From the NCBI RefSeq assembly GCF_000236405.1, contig NC_016621.1, positions 533,001 to 597,000 on the forward strand: 64,000 bases of DNA, written 5' to 3'. Made by a program: the position numbers and the translations under genes. The stretch is from Blattabacterium sp. (Cryptocercus punctulatus) str. Cpu (GTDB taxonomy: Bacteria; Bacteroidota; Bacteroidia; Flavobacteriales; Blattabacteriaceae). Positions 18,713 through 27,417 of this stretch are shown piece after piece (the stretch's first letter is position 1; the number at the start of each line of letters is the position of its first letter). The notes below the pieces were generated by a model. It saw only the letters and a program-made list of their open reading frames with translations. It was not told the origin of the DNA and made no database searches.

Positions 18713-20035
18713 TCAATAATGACATTTAGCACATTCTAACCCACCAATCATATCTACTGTTATTTTTTTTTCTTTTTTTTGTTTTATAAAATCGGGAAAA
18801 TATTCTTTATAATATTGATTTTCAGTATCTATTTCTGTTTTTTTATGACATGAAATACACCATTCCATCGTAAAATTATTGGCCATTTCTACTTGATCCA
18901 TATTTTGAACTTTTCCATGACATGCATTACATGATAAATCTACTTTTTTTGATTTTTTTATCATTTTTTCCCCGGTAATTATATGTTGAGAATGATCGAA
19001 ATATACAAAATCAGGCATATTGTGTATACGTATCCATTGAATTGGATGAGTCTTTTTAGAATATTTTCTTACTTCTGGATCCCAACCTACTGAATGATAT
19101 ATTTTTTGTATTTCTTTATTGTATTCTTCTCTACTTTTTCCTTTTTCTATATAATCTCCTTTATATTCGTTGATAGTAATATGACAATTCATACAAATAT
19201 TAGCCGAAGGGATACCAGATACTTTGCTATATTTTGCGGAGTTATGACAATATTGACAATCAATTCCATTTATTCCAGAATGAATTTTATGAGAAAAGTA
19301 AATGGGTTGGTCAGGTTTATATCCTTTATTAACATCTATTTGCATTAAAAAAGTCCATATTCCATATATTCCTAATATAAAAAAAAATCCTATAAACGAA
19401 GAAAGAAAATACCAATTTTTTTTTTTATCTCCTAAAAATCTATATAAAAATAAATAGGTTAATATCCAAAAATTTTTTTTATTTTTTTTTGTAAAAAGAA
19501 AATCATTACTTAGTAAATGAGTTAAAATATAAATTTTATATAGAATCCAAAGTAAAATTATAGAGAAAATAAAAAGACCAAAAAAAATAATTTTTATTAG
19601 AAATTGATTTTTTTCTAGTTCTAGATTATTATAAAATTCTTGTTGATTTTCTTTTTTTTGTTGATTTTCTTGTTTTTTTGATTTTTTAATAAAGTATAAT
19701 ATATCGTCTATTTGTTGTTCAGATAATTGATTAAATGAGTTCATTTCTACGTTCCCATATTCTTTATAAATAGAAATAGCATCTATATCTCCACTATTCC
19801 TTAATGATTTGTTGTCAATTATCCATTTATGTAGCCATTCTCTATTTCTTTTTTCTGTTACACCATATAAAGCTGGTCCTATCATTTTTTTTTCTAAATC
19901 TAAGGAATGACAGGATGTGCAATTTTGTTTAAAAATTTTTTTCCCATTTTCGAAATCTCCTTCTATATTTTTTGCTTCAATTATAAATATAAAAGTAGAA
20001 AATGAAAAAAAAATAGAAAATAAAAAATTTTTCAT
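18713..20035 (-). CDS. actA: alternative complex III multihaem cytochrome c subunit ActA
   Basis: Multihaem cytochrome c, first gene of the operon, 440 residues. It has a signal sequence (1-21), an N-terminal mono-haem domain (CTSCH near residue 37), a lysine-rich linker, two membrane segments, then a five-haem domain with CQYCH, CMNCH, CNACH, CISCH and CAKCH. Six haem c motifs in total; the first lies outside the pentahaem domain described for this family. CcsBA (39814-42987) would attach these haems. The 120-bp gap upstream, before the divergent peptidase gene, should hold the operon promoter. Confidence 0.94.
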   Translation of the reverse strand: MKNFLFSIFFSFSTFIFIIEAKNIEGDFENGKKIFKQNCTSCHSLDLEKKMIGPALYGVTEKRNREWLHKWIIDNKSLRNSGDIDAISIYKEYGNVEMNSFNQLSEQQIDDILYFIKKSKKQENQQKKENQQEFYNNLELEKNQFLIKIIFFGLFIFSIILLWILYKIYILTHLLSNDFLFTKKNKKNFWILTYLFLYRFLGDKKKNWYFLSSFIGFFFILGIYGIWTFLMQIDVNKGYKPDQPIYFSHKIHSGINGIDCQYCHNSAKYSKVSGIPSANICMNCHITINEYKGDYIEKGKSREEYNKEIQKIYHSVGWDPEVRKYSKKTHPIQWIRIHNMPDFVYFDHSQHIITGEKMIKKSKKVDLSCNACHGKVQNMDQVEMANNFTMEWCISCHKKTEIDTENQYYKEYFPDFIKQKKEKKITVDMIGGLECAKCHY

Positions 20036-20156
20036 AATTGATGAATCAATTCATAACATTTTTAATCAACAAAAATAGAATAAAAGAAAAAAATTCGTAA
20101 ATTCCTTTTTTAAAAAAAAGAATAAATTTTTTATTTTTTATTCATAAGAACAGAAC

Positions 20157-21494
20157 ATGAATAAATTTTATTTTTTAATATTACTAATCATAATAATAAT
20201 GTTCAATTCTAATCCTTTGAAAGCAAATCACGAAGCTACGAAAATTAGATTTTTTGAAGAAACACTGATAAATGGACTACATATAATCTTCCACCAAGAT
20301 AATACAAATCCATTGGTTTCTGTTTCAGTTTTATATCATGTAGGGACTAAAAATGAATTTCCTGGAAAATCTGGATTTGCTCATTTTTTTGAACATCTTA
20401 TGTTTGAGGGATCTAAAAATATTAAAAAAGGAGATTTTTTTAAATATATAGCTTCTAATGGTGGAAAAAATAATGCTTATACCAATCATGATGAAACTTG
20501 TTATTACGAAATTCTACCCTCAGATCGTTTACCATTAGCTTTATGGTTGGAATCTGAAAGGATGCTTCATGCAAAAATAGATGAGGAAAGTATTAATATT
20601 CAAAGAGAAGTAGTAAAAGAAGAAAAAAAAATGCAAATCGAAAATCAACCATATGCTAAAGCTATTTCCGAAATTATACCTTCTTTATTATTTAAAAAAC
20701 ACCCCTATAAATATCCTATTATTGGTTTTGAAAAAGATTTAAATACGGCAACAAAAAAAGATTACAAAAAATTTTATGAAACTTATTATGTTCCAAATAA
20801 TGCTACGTTGGTTGTTACTGGGGATTTTGAAATGAATGAAGCAAGGAATCTTGTTCATAGATATTTTTCTTCTATTCCTAAAGGAAAAATAGATTTTAAT
20901 ATGAAAAAAATAGAAGAAGAGCCCATTAAAAAAGAGATTTTTTTTACATATGTAGATAAAAATACTAAAGTTCCTGGAGTTTTTTTATCATATAGATTGC
21001 CAAAAATGATTGATAAAGATACTTACGTATTAAAAATTATAGATCATGTTCTTTCTTCTGGAGAAAGTTCACGTATAATGAAAAATGTAATCAATAAAAA
21101 ACAATTAGCTTCTTATGCTGGATCTTTTTTAGATTCTATGGAAGATTATGGTATTTTTATTATATATGGATTAATCAATCCAAAAATAACTTTAGATCAA
21201 TTAACTAAAGTTATAGATGAGGAAATAGAAAATTTGAAAAAAAAAGGGATTACACAGTATGAATTAAATAAACAAAAAAATTTTTTTGAAAAAAAATTTC
21301 TTTTTGATAATTATTCTATGAGTGGAATAGCATCAAATTTATCCCACTATTTTTTATATTATAAAAATACAAATTTAATTAATACAGATATAGAAAAATA
21401 TCGTAAAATATCTGTAGAAGATATTAAGATTGTTGCTAATAAATATTTAAATAAAAATTGTAGAGTACGTTTATATAATGTTCCAATTAGTTAA
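20157..21494 (+). CDS. M16 family zinc metallopeptidase, active subunit
   Basis: Predicted zinc peptidase of the M16 (pitrilysin/insulinase) family, 445 residues. A signal sequence (1-23) suggests export. The inverted zinc motif HFFEH (residues 76-80) is intact and the distal glutamate lies in the following EREVVKEE-like helix. The gene overlaps the next one by 17 bp. Together they encode an active subunit plus an inactive partner, an arrangement known for M16B heterodimers. Substrate unknown. Confidence 0.92.
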   Translation: MNKFYFLILLIIIIMFNSNPLKANHEATKIRFFEETLINGLHIIFHQDNTNPLVSVSVLYHVGTKNEFPGKSGFAHFFEHLMFEGSKNIKKGDFFKYIASNGGKNNAYTNHDETCYYEILPSDRLPLALWLESERMLHAKIDEESINIQREVVKEEKKMQIENQPYAKAISEIIPSLLFKKHPYKYPIIGFEKDLNTATKKDYKKFYETYYVPNNATLVVTGDFEMNEARNLVHRYFSSIPKGKIDFNMKKIEEEPIKKEIFFTYVDKNTKVPGVFLSYRLPKMIDKDTYVLKIIDHVLSSGESSRIMKNVINKKQLASYAGSFLDSMEDYGIFIIYGLINPKITLDQLTKVIDEEIENLKKKGITQYELNKQKNFFEKKFLFDNYSMSGIASNLSHYFLYYKNTNLINTDIEKYRKISVEDIKIVANKYLNKNCRVRLYNVPIS

Positions 21495-22923
21495 TTTTTT
21501 AAAAAATATTATTTTTATCATAATAATTAACCTTTTTTTTCAAACTAATATGTTTTCTCAAAAATTTGATCGAAATTTACCACCTAAATCTTTAAAAAAG
21601 AAGATATTCATTAATATTAAAAAACCAGTTTTTTTTAAAATGAAAAATGGATTAAAAGTTTTAATTGTAGAAAATCATAAACTTCCTTTAGTTAGAATTG
21701 GATTAGAATTAGATTATAAACCCTTCTTAGAAAAAGATAAAGCTGGTATCAAAAAAATTTTTGGAAAAATGCTTCGTTCTGGAACCAAAAATTATTCTAA
21801 AGAAAAATTAGATGAAGTTATTGATTATATAGGAACAACTTTATATACTTCTTTCTCAGGTATATCTATTTCTACTTTAAAAAAAAATTTGGAAAAATCA
21901 ATTTCTATTATGAGTGATATTTTGTTGAATAGTAAATTTGATAATTCTAAAGAATTAGAGAAAATAATTAAACAAAAAATTATAGATATCAATCTATCAG
22001 AAAAAGATCCAAATGCAATTTTACAACGTGTACGAAATGTTTTATATTTTGGAAAAAATCATCCTTATGGAGAATATGAAACTTACGATACTATAAAAAA
22101 TATCACTCTTAACGATTTACAAAAATTGTATCATAAATATTATATTCCGAATATTTCCTATCTTTCTTTTATAGGAGATATTTATCCAAAAGAAGCAAAA
22201 AAATTATGTAAACGTTATTTCCATAAATGGAAAAAAGGATCTTTGTTTCATGAAAAAAAAAATAGAGCCGAACTGATAAAATCTACGAATCTAGAAATAG
22301 ATTTAGTTGATATTCCAACTCTTACCCAATCTACAATTTGTTTTGGAGGTCCTATTTTGTTAAAAAAAAATGATCCTGTATATTTTTCTTCTATTTTAGC
22401 AAATGGAATTCTAGGAGGAGGACCTCAAAGTCGTTTATTTTTAAATCTTAGAGAAAAAAAAGCTTATACATATGGAGCTTATTCTATTTTAAAACCGGAT
22501 AAAAATATAGGTTATTTTTCCATTTATACTCAAGTAAGAAATGGAGTTACTGATAAGGCTATAGAAGATATTTTAAAAGAAATTATAGAAATAACAAAAA
22601 ATAAAGTTTCTTTGGAAGAATTAAAAATTAAAAAAGAAGAAATATGTGGTCAATTTATCATGAATTTAGAAGATCCTAATAGAATTAGTGATCTTTTTAT
22701 TAGTGAATTAAAAAATAATCTTCCAAGTAATTTTTACAAAAATTATTTGAAAAATATACAGTCTGTAACTATATATAATATACATTCTTCATGTAAAAAA
22801 TTTTTTTCTGTAAAAACTGGAAGAATTTTAATTATTGGAAAAATTAATGATATTTTACCTAATCTTAAAAAATTTGGTTATCCTATTCGTTTTTTTGATA
22901 AATTTGGAAAAATATTAAAATGA
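21478..22923 (+). CDS. M16 family peptidase-like protein, catalytically inactive partner
   Basis: Second M16 protein, 481 residues, with an N-terminal signal sequence. The position of the zinc motif reads AGIKKIFGKMLRSGT and has no HxxEH, so it cannot bind zinc in the usual way. It keeps GILGGGPQSRLFLNLREKK and AYTYGAYS, which carry the substrate-binding Arg/Tyr pair typical of the non-catalytic half. It overlaps the active subunit gene upstream by 17 bp and the next gene by 4 bp, pointing to translational coupling. Confidence 0.9.
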   Translation: MFQLVNFLKNIIFIIIINLFFQTNMFSQKFDRNLPPKSLKKKIFINIKKPVFFKMKNGLKVLIVENHKLPLVRIGLELDYKPFLEKDKAGIKKIFGKMLRSGTKNYSKEKLDEVIDYIGTTLYTSFSGISISTLKKNLEKSISIMSDILLNSKFDNSKELEKIIKQKIIDINLSEKDPNAILQRVRNVLYFGKNHPYGEYETYDTIKNITLNDLQKLYHKYYIPNISYLSFIGDIYPKEAKKLCKRYFHKWKKGSLFHEKKNRAELIKSTNLEIDLVDIPTLTQSTICFGGPILLKKNDPVYFSSILANGILGGGPQSRLFLNLREKKAYTYGAYSILKPDKNIGYFSIYTQVRNGVTDKAIEDILKEIIEITKNKVSLEELKIKKEEICGQFIMNLEDPNRISDLFISELKNNLPSNFYKNYLKNIQSVTIYNIHSSCKKFFSVKTGRILIIGKINDILPNLKKFGYPIRFFDKFGKILK

Positions 22924-23246
22924 ATGAAATAATGAATGAAGATTTATCTTTAGAAAATCGTATTATTTCTGTATTAAAAAAGATATATGACCCAGAAATA
23001 CCAGTAGATATTTATGAACTTGGTCTTATTTATGATATTCAAATTTCTAGAAAAAAAGAAGTGAAAATTTTGATGACTCTAACAACGTCTAATTGTCCAG
23101 TAGCCGATATTTTACCTATAGAAGTAAAAGAAAAAATTCAATCTATTAAAGAAATTAATAATGTAAATGTAATTTTGACGTTTGAGCCACCTTGGGATAG
23201 AGGATTTATGAGTGAAGAAGCTCGTTTAGAACTTGGAATGTTATAA
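22920..23246 (+). CDS. MIP18/DUF59 family iron-sulfur assembly protein (SufT-like)
   Basis: Small DUF59 (MIP18) domain protein, 108 residues, probably helping iron-sulfur cluster maturation. Visible family features are IYDPEIPVDIYELGLIYDI, the conserved cysteine in TTSNCPVAD, and the C-terminal FEPPWDRGFMSEEARLELG. It overlaps the preceding M16 gene by 4 bp. ActB and other cluster proteins are plausible clients, but nothing here shows the client directly. It may be called SufT or PaaD-like in other genomes. Confidence 0.9.
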   Translation: MNEIMNEDLSLENRIISVLKKIYDPEIPVDIYELGLIYDIQISRKKEVKILMTLTTSNCPVADILPIEVKEKIQSIKEINNVNVILTFEPPWDRGFMSEEARLELGML

Positions 23247-23266
23247 ATTTTAATATTAAGATAAAT

Positions 23267-24214
23267 ATGAGCCTTTTTAGTTTACTATTTTATGGATTAT
23301 TAATTCTTTTGATTTTATCTTTTTTTTCTAGTTTTATTTTTATAGTTCATCAGGAAACTGCATCTGTTATTGAAAGACTTGGAAAATTTCATAATATCCG
23401 TCAGGCTGGACTTCATTTTAAAATTCCTATTATAGATAATATAGTTGGAAAACTTACGTTAAAAATTCAACAATTAGATATTTTGGTAGATACAAAAACT
23501 AAAGATAATGTTTTTGTGAAAGTAAAAATTTCTGTACAATTTAAAGTTATCGAAAATAAAGTATATGAAGCTTTTTATAAATTAGATAATTCTAATACAC
23601 AAATTACATCCTATATTTTTGATGTAGTAAGAGCAGAGGTACCAAAAATGCGTTTAGATGATGTTTTTGAACGAAAAGATTATATTGCTATTGCTGTAAA
23701 AAGAGAATTAGAAGAATCTATGTTAGATTATGGATATTCTATTATTAAAGCATTAGTTACAGATTTAGATCCTGATGATCAGGTAAAACAAGCCATGAAT
23801 CGTATTAATACTGCTGAGAGAGAAAAAGTTGCTGCGGAATATAAAGCCGAATCTGAAAGAATACAAATTGTAGCTAAAGCTAAAGCAGAAGCTGAAAGTA
23901 AAAAATTACAGGGAAAAGGAACAGCGGATCAACGTAGAGAAATTGCCAGAGGAATTTTAGAATCTGTTGAAGTGTTAAATAATGTTGGAATTAATTCACA
24001 AGAAGCATCTGCTTTAATTGTAGTAACGCAACATTATGATACTCTTCAATCTATGGGCGAAAGTTCAAATACAAATTTAATTTTATTACCTAATTCTCCA
24101 GGTGCAGCTAATGATATGTTGAATAATATGATAACTTCATTCAATATATCTAATCAAATTGGAGAATCTATAAAAAAGAAAAATGAGAGTAAAAATAGTA
24201 AAAAAAATAAATGA
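23267..24214 (+). CDS. SPFH/band 7 membrane protein (stomatin-like)
   Basis: Stomatin/prohibitin-type membrane scaffold protein, 315 residues. It has one N-terminal membrane segment (about 5-28), then the SPFH domain beginning VHQETASVIERLGKFHNIRQAGLHFKIP, and a coiled-coil region rich in alanine, glutamate and lysine (AEREKVAAEYKAESERIQIV). Such proteins organise membrane domains and often associate with membrane proteases. No NfeD partner is adjacent. The C-terminal tail is lysine/asparagine-rich low complexity. Confidence 0.92.
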   Translation: MSLFSLLFYGLLILLILSFFSSFIFIVHQETASVIERLGKFHNIRQAGLHFKIPIIDNIVGKLTLKIQQLDILVDTKTKDNVFVKVKISVQFKVIENKVYEAFYKLDNSNTQITSYIFDVVRAEVPKMRLDDVFERKDYIAIAVKRELEESMLDYGYSIIKALVTDLDPDDQVKQAMNRINTAEREKVAAEYKAESERIQIVAKAKAEAESKKLQGKGTADQRREIARGILESVEVLNNVGINSQEASALIVVTQHYDTLQSMGESSNTNLILLPNSPGAANDMLNNMITSFNISNQIGESIKKKNESKNSKKNK

Positions 24215-24231
24215 TAAAATTATAAAATTCC

Positions 24232-24585
24232 ATGGAAATAATAGGAATAGTAAAAAAATTATTTGATATTCAAAAATTTGATAGTGGATTTCAAAAAAGG
24301 GAAATGGTGATCACTACAGAAGAGCCATATCCTCAAAACATATTACTGGAATTTATTCAAGATAAAGTGGAATTATTGAATTCTATAAGACTAAAAGATA
24401 AAATAAAAGTTTTTATTAATATTCGTGGAAGAGAATGGACTAACCCAGAAGGAATTATAAAATATTTTAATTCTATACAAGGATGGAAAATTGAGGAGAT
24501 CCAACGGTCTTTAGGATCTTCAAAAAAAACATCTACTATATCTCCATCTTTATCTTCTGATGATTTTGATGATTTACCTTTTTGA
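24232..24585 (+). CDS. DUF3127 protein with SSB-like acidic C-terminal tip
   Basis: DUF3127 protein, 117 residues, a Bacteroidota family of unknown function. It opens MEIIGIVKKLFDIQKF and has FQKREMVITTEEPYPQNIL and RGREWTNPEGIIKYFNSIQG, compatible with a small beta-barrel (OB-like) fold. After a serine-rich linker it ends DDFDDLPF, very like the acidic tip by which single-stranded DNA-binding protein recruits partners. A DNA-related role is inference only. It lies 17 bp after the SPFH gene and converges on nth with a 13-bp gap. Confidence 0.85.
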   Translation: MEIIGIVKKLFDIQKFDSGFQKREMVITTEEPYPQNILLEFIQDKVELLNSIRLKDKIKVFINIRGREWTNPEGIIKYFNSIQGWKIEEIQRSLGSSKKTSTISPSLSSDDFDDLPF

Positions 24586-24598
24586 TTTTATCTTATTT

Positions 24599-25225
24599 TT
24601 ATAAAAGATGATTATGGACTAATTTTTGATAAATAATATCTTTTTTAGGATTCCATTTTCTAGATGGAGAATATTTTTTTCCATAAAAAATAATTTGAAG
24701 ATGTAATTTTTTCCATTTTTTTTTTGAAAATATCCGTTTAGCATCTTGTTCCGTTTGTTTTACATTTTTTCCGTTACTTAATTTCCATCTGAACATCATT
24801 CTATGAATATGGGTATCTACAGGAAAAACCGGTATTTTTGATCTATGAAATAAGAAAACAGAAGCACTTTTATGACCAATTCCAGGTAAAGATTCTAATT
24901 CTAAAATATTATTTGGAATAATTCCATGATATTTATTTATTAAAATATTCGATAAATTATAAATATTACTAGATTTTTTATTATAAAGTCCAATATTTTT
25001 TATTGAATTTTTAATCCCATTTATAGTAAGTTGAATAATATCTTGAGGATTTTTAATTTTTTTAAAAAAATGTTTTGTCAATTCGTTAACTTTTTCTTCC
25101 TTACTCCTGGAAGTTAAAAGTATAGCTAAAAGTAAAGTAAATTCATTAATATAATATAATGAACTGATTGGATTAGGATAAATAAAATCTAAGGTATCTA
25201 TGATAATTTTTATTTTTTTTTGTTT
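24599..25225 (-). CDS. nth: endonuclease III-like DNA glycosylase lacking the cluster cysteines; start unclear
   Basis: Base-excision repair glycosylase for oxidised pyrimidines. The helix-hairpin-helix LPGIGHKSASVFLFH with the catalytic lysine and the catalytic aspartate in FPVDTHIHR are intact. The C-terminus (KKYSPSRKWNPKKDIIYQK) has none of the four cysteines that hold the usual 4Fe-4S cluster. The frame is open to 25225 (208 residues, the normal length) and the upstream part is family-like (IIIDTLDFIYPNP, LLLAILLTSRS), but the only ATG/GTG/TTG is the TTG at 25081, which would cut off about 48 residues. Translation may begin at an ATA/ATT codon, or the start has been lost next to a nine-A run (25221-25213). 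Confidence 0.85.
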   Translation of the reverse strand, partial: KQKKIKIIIDTLDFIYPNPISSLYYINEFTLLLAILLTSRSKEEKVNELTKHFFKKIKNPQDIIQLTINGIKNSIKNIGLYNKKSSNIYNLSNILINKYHGIIPNNILELESLPGIGHKSASVFLFHRSKIPVFPVDTHIHRMMFRWKLSNGKNVKQTEQDAKRIFSKKKWKKLHLQIIFYGKKYSPSRKWNPKKDIIYQKLVHNHLL

Positions 25226-25246
25226 TTAATATTGAATTAAGTTATT

Positions 25247-27364
25247 TTATTGCTTTTGAATAGAGATGTTAATCTCATTCATTTTATCGTTCATTTGAAG
25301 TGTTATTTGATCTCCTTTTTTTAAGGTTTCACTAATAATACATTCCGATATAGGATTTTTTATAAATTTTTCTATTATTCTTTTTAATGAACGGACTCCA
25401 TATTCTTGGTTAAATCCCTTTTTCTGAATAAAATCTTTTACTTCTGGAAATAAAATTAATTTATATCCTAAATAAGACATATGAATACTTATTTTTTCTA
25501 ATTCTATATGAGTTATTTTATATATATCTTCTTGGTTAAGAGTATTAAAAATGATAATATCATCTATTCTATTTATAAATTCTGTAGAAAAAATACGTTT
25601 CAAAGTTTTTTCTAAAATATTTTTATAATCATTTGATTTTTTTGATTTAGTATAAAAACCTATTTCTTGACCAAATTCTCTTAATTTTTGAGTATCCGTA
25701 TTTGAGGTAAAAATAATTACAGAATTTTTAAAATTTACTTTTCTTCCAAAACTATCAGTTATACATCCATAATCAAGTATTTGTAATAAAACATTAAATA
25801 CTTCATGATGAGCTTTTTCTATTTCATCTAATAAAATAACAGAATAAGGTTTACGACGAATAATTTCTGTTAACTGCCCTCCTTCTTCGTATCCTACATA
25901 ACCAGGAGGAGCTCCTATTAATCTAGAAATAGAAAATTTTTCCATATATTCACTCATATCGATACGTACTAATGATTCCTCTGAATCAAAAAGTTCTTTT
26001 GCAAATATTTTTGCCAAATAAGTTTTTCCAACACCTGTTTTTCCAAAAAAAATAAAAGATCCTATAGGGCAATTAGGATCTTTTAATCCTGTTCTATTTC
26101 TTTTAACTGCTTTCACTATTTTTTCTATAGCTTCATCTTGTCCTATTATTTTTTCTTTTAGAATACTTGTCATTTTATTCAATTTTTTCATTTCCGCTTG
26201 AGCTATCCTATTTACTGGAACTCCACTCATCATGGAAACTACTTCTTCTACGTTTTCTTCAGAAACTATTTCTTTATTTTCTTTGGATAAATTTTCCCAT
26301 GATTGTTGTGCTTTTATCAATTGTTTTTCTATACGTTTTTCCATATCACGTAAATGCGCTGCTTCTTCATATTTTTGGCACTTAACTACTTTCAATTTTT
26401 TTTTCCGAATATTTTCCAATTCCTTTTCCAAAAAAATTATTTCTTGGGGAACTTTAATATTTTTAATATGGACACGAGATCCAGCTTCATCAAGTGCATC
26501 AATAGCTTTATCTGGTAAATAACGATCTACAATATATCGTACAGTTAAATTTACACAAGCTTTTATAGATTCTTCTGTATAAATTACATTATGATGATTT
26601 TCATATTTTTCTTTTATTTTTTTTAAAATTTCAATAGTTTCTTCTTCAGAAGAAGGTGGTACTATAATTTTTTGAAATCTACGTTCTAATGCTCCATCTT
26701 TTTCTATATATTGTCTATATTCATTTAATGTAGTTGCTCCAATACATTGAATAGATCCTCTAGCTAAAGCTGGTTTAAATATATTAGAAGCATCTAATGA
26801 ACCAGTTGTTCCTCCTGCTCCAATCATTGTATGAATTTCATCTATAAAAAGAATTAAATTTGTATCTTTTTCTGACTCATTTATAATAGTTTTCATTCTT
26901 TCTTCAAATTGACCTCTATATTTAGTTCCAGAAACTAAAATTGCTAAGTCTAAAACAACTACTCTTTTATTATATAATACTCTGGAAATTTTTTTTTGTA
27001 CAATACGTAAAGCTAAGCCCTCGGCAATAGAAGATTTTCCTACACCGGGTTCTCCTATAAGTAGAGGATTATTTTTTTTTCTCCTGCTCAATATTTGAGA
27101 TACTCGTTCAATTTCCTTTTCTCTTCCTACTACTGGATCTAATTTACCATTAATAGCAATAGAATTTAGATCAATTCCAAAATTATCCAATATTGGAGTA
27201 TTTATTTTTATAGAAGAAGTTCCTCTATTATTGTTATTGTTGTTGTAATAACCAGATCCCGTTCTAATTCCTCCAAATCCTCCATAATAAGAAGAGGAAA
27301 TATCATTTTCAATATTTTCATCTAAATAATAAGTAGAATAAAAAAAAAATCTATAATGATTCAT
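25247..27364 (-). CDS. clpC: ClpC-type AAA+ unfoldase lacking the N-terminal domain
   Basis: Hsp100 unfoldase that feeds substrates to ClpP. It has 705 residues, roughly 130-150 fewer than usual. AAA module 1 has GEPGVGKSS and FIDEIH; the middle UVR-like segment has KYEEAAHLRDMEKRIE; AAA module 2 has GKTGVGKTY and LLDEIEKAH; EIGFYTK is the loop that docks on ClpP (49469-50146). The Clp N-domain repeats are absent: the protein begins with a tyrosine/asparagine-rich stretch (SSYYGGFGG, NNNNNN) directly before module 1. Only 53 bp separate it from dnaX, so the domain is not hidden upstream. Confidence 0.93.
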   Translation of the reverse strand: MNHYRFFFYSTYYLDENIENDISSSYYGGFGGIRTGSGYYNNNNNNRGTSSIKINTPILDNFGIDLNSIAINGKLDPVVGREKEIERVSQILSRRKKNNPLLIGEPGVGKSSIAEGLALRIVQKKISRVLYNKRVVVLDLAILVSGTKYRGQFEERMKTIINESEKDTNLILFIDEIHTMIGAGGTTGSLDASNIFKPALARGSIQCIGATTLNEYRQYIEKDGALERRFQKIIVPPSSEEETIEILKKIKEKYENHHNVIYTEESIKACVNLTVRYIVDRYLPDKAIDALDEAGSRVHIKNIKVPQEIIFLEKELENIRKKKLKVVKCQKYEEAAHLRDMEKRIEKQLIKAQQSWENLSKENKEIVSEENVEEVVSMMSGVPVNRIAQAEMKKLNKMTSILKEKIIGQDEAIEKIVKAVKRNRTGLKDPNCPIGSFIFFGKTGVGKTYLAKIFAKELFDSEESLVRIDMSEYMEKFSISRLIGAPPGYVGYEEGGQLTEIIRRKPYSVILLDEIEKAHHEVFNVLLQILDYGCITDSFGRKVNFKNSVIIFTSNTDTQKLREFGQEIGFYTKSKKSNDYKNILEKTLKRIFSTEFINRIDDIIIFNTLNQEDIYKITHIELEKISIHMSYLGYKLILFPEVKDFIQKKGFNQEYGVRSLKRIIEKFIKNPISECIISETLKKGDQITLQMNDKMNEINISIQKQ

Positions 27365-27417
27365 AAATAAAAATGTTTCGAGGAAGATAAATTATATTTT
27401 TTTTGTTTTTTTCATTA

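Noticed and set aside
24599-25081. TTG at 25081 as the start of nth
   Set aside because: It would delete about 48 residues of clearly family-like sequence that remains open in frame upstream.
26232-26522. 96-codon plus-strand open frame inside clpC
   Set aside because: Antisense shadow of a conserved ATPase gene; serine/phenylalanine-rich with no recognisable motif.
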